From: an uncultured Prevotella sp.
GTDB lineage: Bacteria > Bacteroidota > Bacteroidia > Bacteroidales > Bacteroidaceae
Reading direction: 5' to 3'
DNA: 34,915 bases
NCBI GenBank assembly: GCA_905233825.1
Contig: CAJOFE010000046.1
Coordinates: forward strand, 9,169 to 44,083
The translations under genes were made by a program, and so were the position numbers. Shown here one piece after another: positions 34,201 to 34,915 of the stretch. Each line of letters starts with the position of its first letter. The first letter of the stretch is position 1. Under the pieces are notes generated by a model, which was given only the letters and a program-made list of their open reading frames with translations, did not search any database and was not told the DNA's origin.

Positions 34201-34413
34201 GCTTCTGCGTAGTTCGTCCAAGGGAATATACACTCCCTCCTGACTATGATAATATAGCAAGTCAAAAAACAAATCGCCTGTCAAGGGGTCGGCGGGCTCG
34301 CAGAAAGAGTACTTTAATGTTCTTCCGTTCGAGAAGGCCAGCTGCTCGGCGGGGTTGAATTCCTTTTCAGTGCTGATGAACTGAATACCGCTGTTTACTA
34401 TTAAATGTTCCAT
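31219..34413 (-). CDS. SrfB-like putative virulence factor (Hsp70/actin-fold ATPase)
   Basis: 1064 aa. The actin/Hsp70 signatures are present in order: phosphate 1 DLVLDIGNSRTCGVLFEEG (about residues 305-325), phosphate 2 SIDIGAGTTDVMICSY, and the adenosine-type motif LILAGRPSSLDPITELF. This matches SrfB. It is the first gene of the operon, with a promoter at 34477-34484. Its partner is the SrfC-like NTPase. Known family members are linked to virulence or cytotoxicity in enterobacteria, but a Bacteroidetes role is not known to me. Confidence 0.78.
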   Translation of the reverse strand: MEHLIVNSGIQFISTEKEFNPAEQLAFSNGRTLKYSFCEPADPLTGDLFFDLLYYHSQEGVYIPLDELRRSEKTELRPNGREELNEAGMQKMKRGESTTTFSTYKDGDESIFNINSLGGYRVKSRYDGTQKTAFELLLGKWLPMPMFERDIDGTTSNDPFTWCRVKIERVGDGSKKDTGRYRFLWAFDTTLGDNDPLAYPNNLITFGEDSNAITHYKRPYFYDDESETKEFCLSNRADQLLDFMSTSQYFSAFSDYISSLLGQLDRNESHKYIGYYIYLVNFIRVIGAAPEVTLHNNTRKQIDVDLVLDIGNSRTCGVLFEEGDFTKAMMLEIRDMSDPSKTYEKSFDMRLAFRKADFGNDIVLDDDAFEWRSFVRIGDEAKRLVYRSLEEDGLSERTTNYSSPKRYLWDIKPFDGKWENLITINDPYGVKLAGNIYIPGLSELFDHTGNYIGPNGTDTNPDGSNYSRSSLMTFVLIEIFQQAQAQINSIKFRNKHGNMDCRRQLRNIILTCPTAMPIKEQVKLRQCAEDAINALKQSMSISGNPQVIPTSQSLSVKDNDDTEGKRMWSYDEASCCQLVYLYAEIAQRYSGEIHKFFELKGHERPEEKADGYEGNSLTIGSIDIGAGTTDVMICSYQCKGKGTSLLTPIPLYWDSFYMAGDEILRNIIQNLVIEGKESGIPEMGNIFNALHARLKAMSNEELKQLPCIKNSTVYEGKIYDIVNEINEERRASLVKAFALNLLRDFFGYDSSMMGHRDRRCRVDFNTQISQPLAQMFMELLRLKRPSRVYTYHEIFTNLEPADYLLEYFEQHFGFSFKELTWRFDPQEVATIVKNTLEPLMRQLSVVLYAHHCDVLILAGRPSSLDPITELFIKYMPISPDRLIRLNDYRVGTWYPFADGLGYFYDQKSVVAVGAMVGHLASSMGFNGLSIDFSRMIQDMKSTAHYIGDYNTRRQQVPTSYLTPGKSSATVQFVVFPAFIGCKQLDSPLYQARPLYAIYNNTNSHSLRVTLTRNYHESREDLEIDEVMDDQGNTLPKSSVDLVLQSITDDGKYWLDKGEFELSVK

Positions 34414-34476
34414 TGCGTATGGTTTTATTTTGTATGATTATTCTGCTTGTTTTGGGTTGTTTATAGTTACAACGTG

Positions 34477-34484
34477 CAAATTTA
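34477..34484 (-). promoter_or_regulatory. Promoter of the Srf-like operon
   Basis: The minus strand reads TAAATTTG with TTTG 20 bases upstream, about 65 bases before the SrfB-like ATG. Confidence 0.55.
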
Positions 34485-34709
34485 ATGAATTTTGAGAAAA
34501 CTGACAAATTTTTTATGTTGTTTTTTTGTCGCAGCCTTCCAGTCAAGGGTGAAAAGTGCTACGTCATTTCTTGCTAAAAAGAGCATTTTTTCCATTTTCT
34601 ATATATAATATATAATGTATAAGGAGCCACTTTTGTAAACAAACACGAAAAAGTTTCATTTCATGAGAAAAAAGTTGCAGAAAAGTTTTCTTGATTGAAA
34701 TATTAGTTG
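34485..34709. other. Divergent intergenic region
   Basis: AT-rich, no gene seen. It separates the minus-strand Srf-like operon from the plus-strand rRNA promoter; a short TA-rich stretch (tatataatatataatgtata) is at about 34602-34620. Confidence 0.5.
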
Positions 34710-34717
34710 TACCTTTG
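34710..34717 (+). promoter_or_regulatory. rRNA operon promoter
   Basis: TACCTTTG with TTTTCTTG about 20 bases upstream, followed by a leader typical of Bacteroidetes 16S operons. Confidence 0.65.
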
Positions 34718-34915
34718 CATCCGCTTTCGGCCAAAAATTTGGCTGTGAGCGTTAAGAAGGAGTTCTTTGAATAGCTTACATAGACAGATAGTAGTACAAG
34801 AAGCGAGCGCCCGCTATGTGCGGGTGCTTGGGTAGAAGAAACGAACGTTCAATTCCCTGGAGGCCGCTTAAGGCGGCCTTCGGAAACACTTGATACTGGA
34901 TAGTCGTTCTGAGAC
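34718..34915 (+). ncRNA. rRNA operon leader (16S start lies beyond the window)
   Basis: It holds GAGTTCTTTGAATAG, a boxA-like antitermination sequence, and two hairpins (GCGCCCGC/GCGGGTGC at about 34805-34831; AGGCCGC/GCGGCCT at about 34861-34879). No 16S sequence itself is reached. Confidence 0.6.

Noticed and set aside
1..34915. CRISPR arrays, IS elements or integrases
   Set aside because: I found no regularly spaced repeats, transposase or recombinase motifs in the window.

Overview
The window comes from a Prevotella-like member of the Bacteroidales. Every recognisable promoter is of the Bacteroidetes type (TAnnTTTG about 20 bases after TTTG). The genes include a pectin-utilisation cluster, a TonB-type CarboxypepD_reg/beta-barrel protein, an HU-related histone-like protein, and C-terminal domains with the 'YNLQGQRV...IINGKKVVIK' signature. 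The start of a ribosomal RNA operon leader lies at the right edge.

Left end (1-3442). This is the most unusual part. The minus strand from 1815 to the window edge is one uninterrupted frame of 605 codons with no TAA or TAG but 26 in-frame TGA codons. Nearly every TGA sits where glycine is expected, and the decoded product is a lipoprotein with a degenerate subtilisin (S8) fold. About 400 bp away, on the opposite strand and behind its own promoter, lie two tRNA genes with long variable arms. The first has anticodon UCA on a glycine-tRNA acceptor (G1-C72, C2-G71, U73), as needed to read UGA as Gly. The second has anticodon UCG with G73. Five bases after it starts a gene for an RNase III-like, probably catalytically dead, dsRNA-binding protein. 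I read this as a self-contained recoding locus: suppressor tRNAs, an RNA-binding protein and a divergent UGA-rich client gene. The remaining genes use UGA as an ordinary stop (4 of 14 complete or near-complete genes).

3443-5967. A tryptophan attenuator survives (promoter, leader peptide with three consecutive Trp codons, terminator), but the trpB behind it is cut to 47 codons. It is followed by a secreted MORN/WG-repeat protein broken by one extra A.

5968-16433. This is a three-gene pectin operon: a GH28-GH105-glycosidase fusion, a PL1-like pectate lyase and a CE8 pectin methylesterase. Together they would de-esterify, cut and release sugars from homogalacturonan/rhamnogalacturonan.

16434-22960. 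The HU-related protein, a repeat- and AT-rich spacer with a candidate small RNA, aroB, a large outer-membrane beta-barrel protein, and a tRNA operon Ser(GCU)-Glu(CUC)-Glu(CUC).

22985-34413. A seven-gene minus-strand operon: SrfB-like Hsp70/actin-fold ATPase, SrfC-like P-loop GTPase-type protein, membrane-anchored S8 protease, two unknown proteins (one with a Pro-rich linker, one with a C-terminal membrane anchor), a DUF1294 membrane protein, and a membrane-anchored DUF2135-like protein. The tight spacing suggests one multi-protein envelope machine. The window ends in an rRNA leader.
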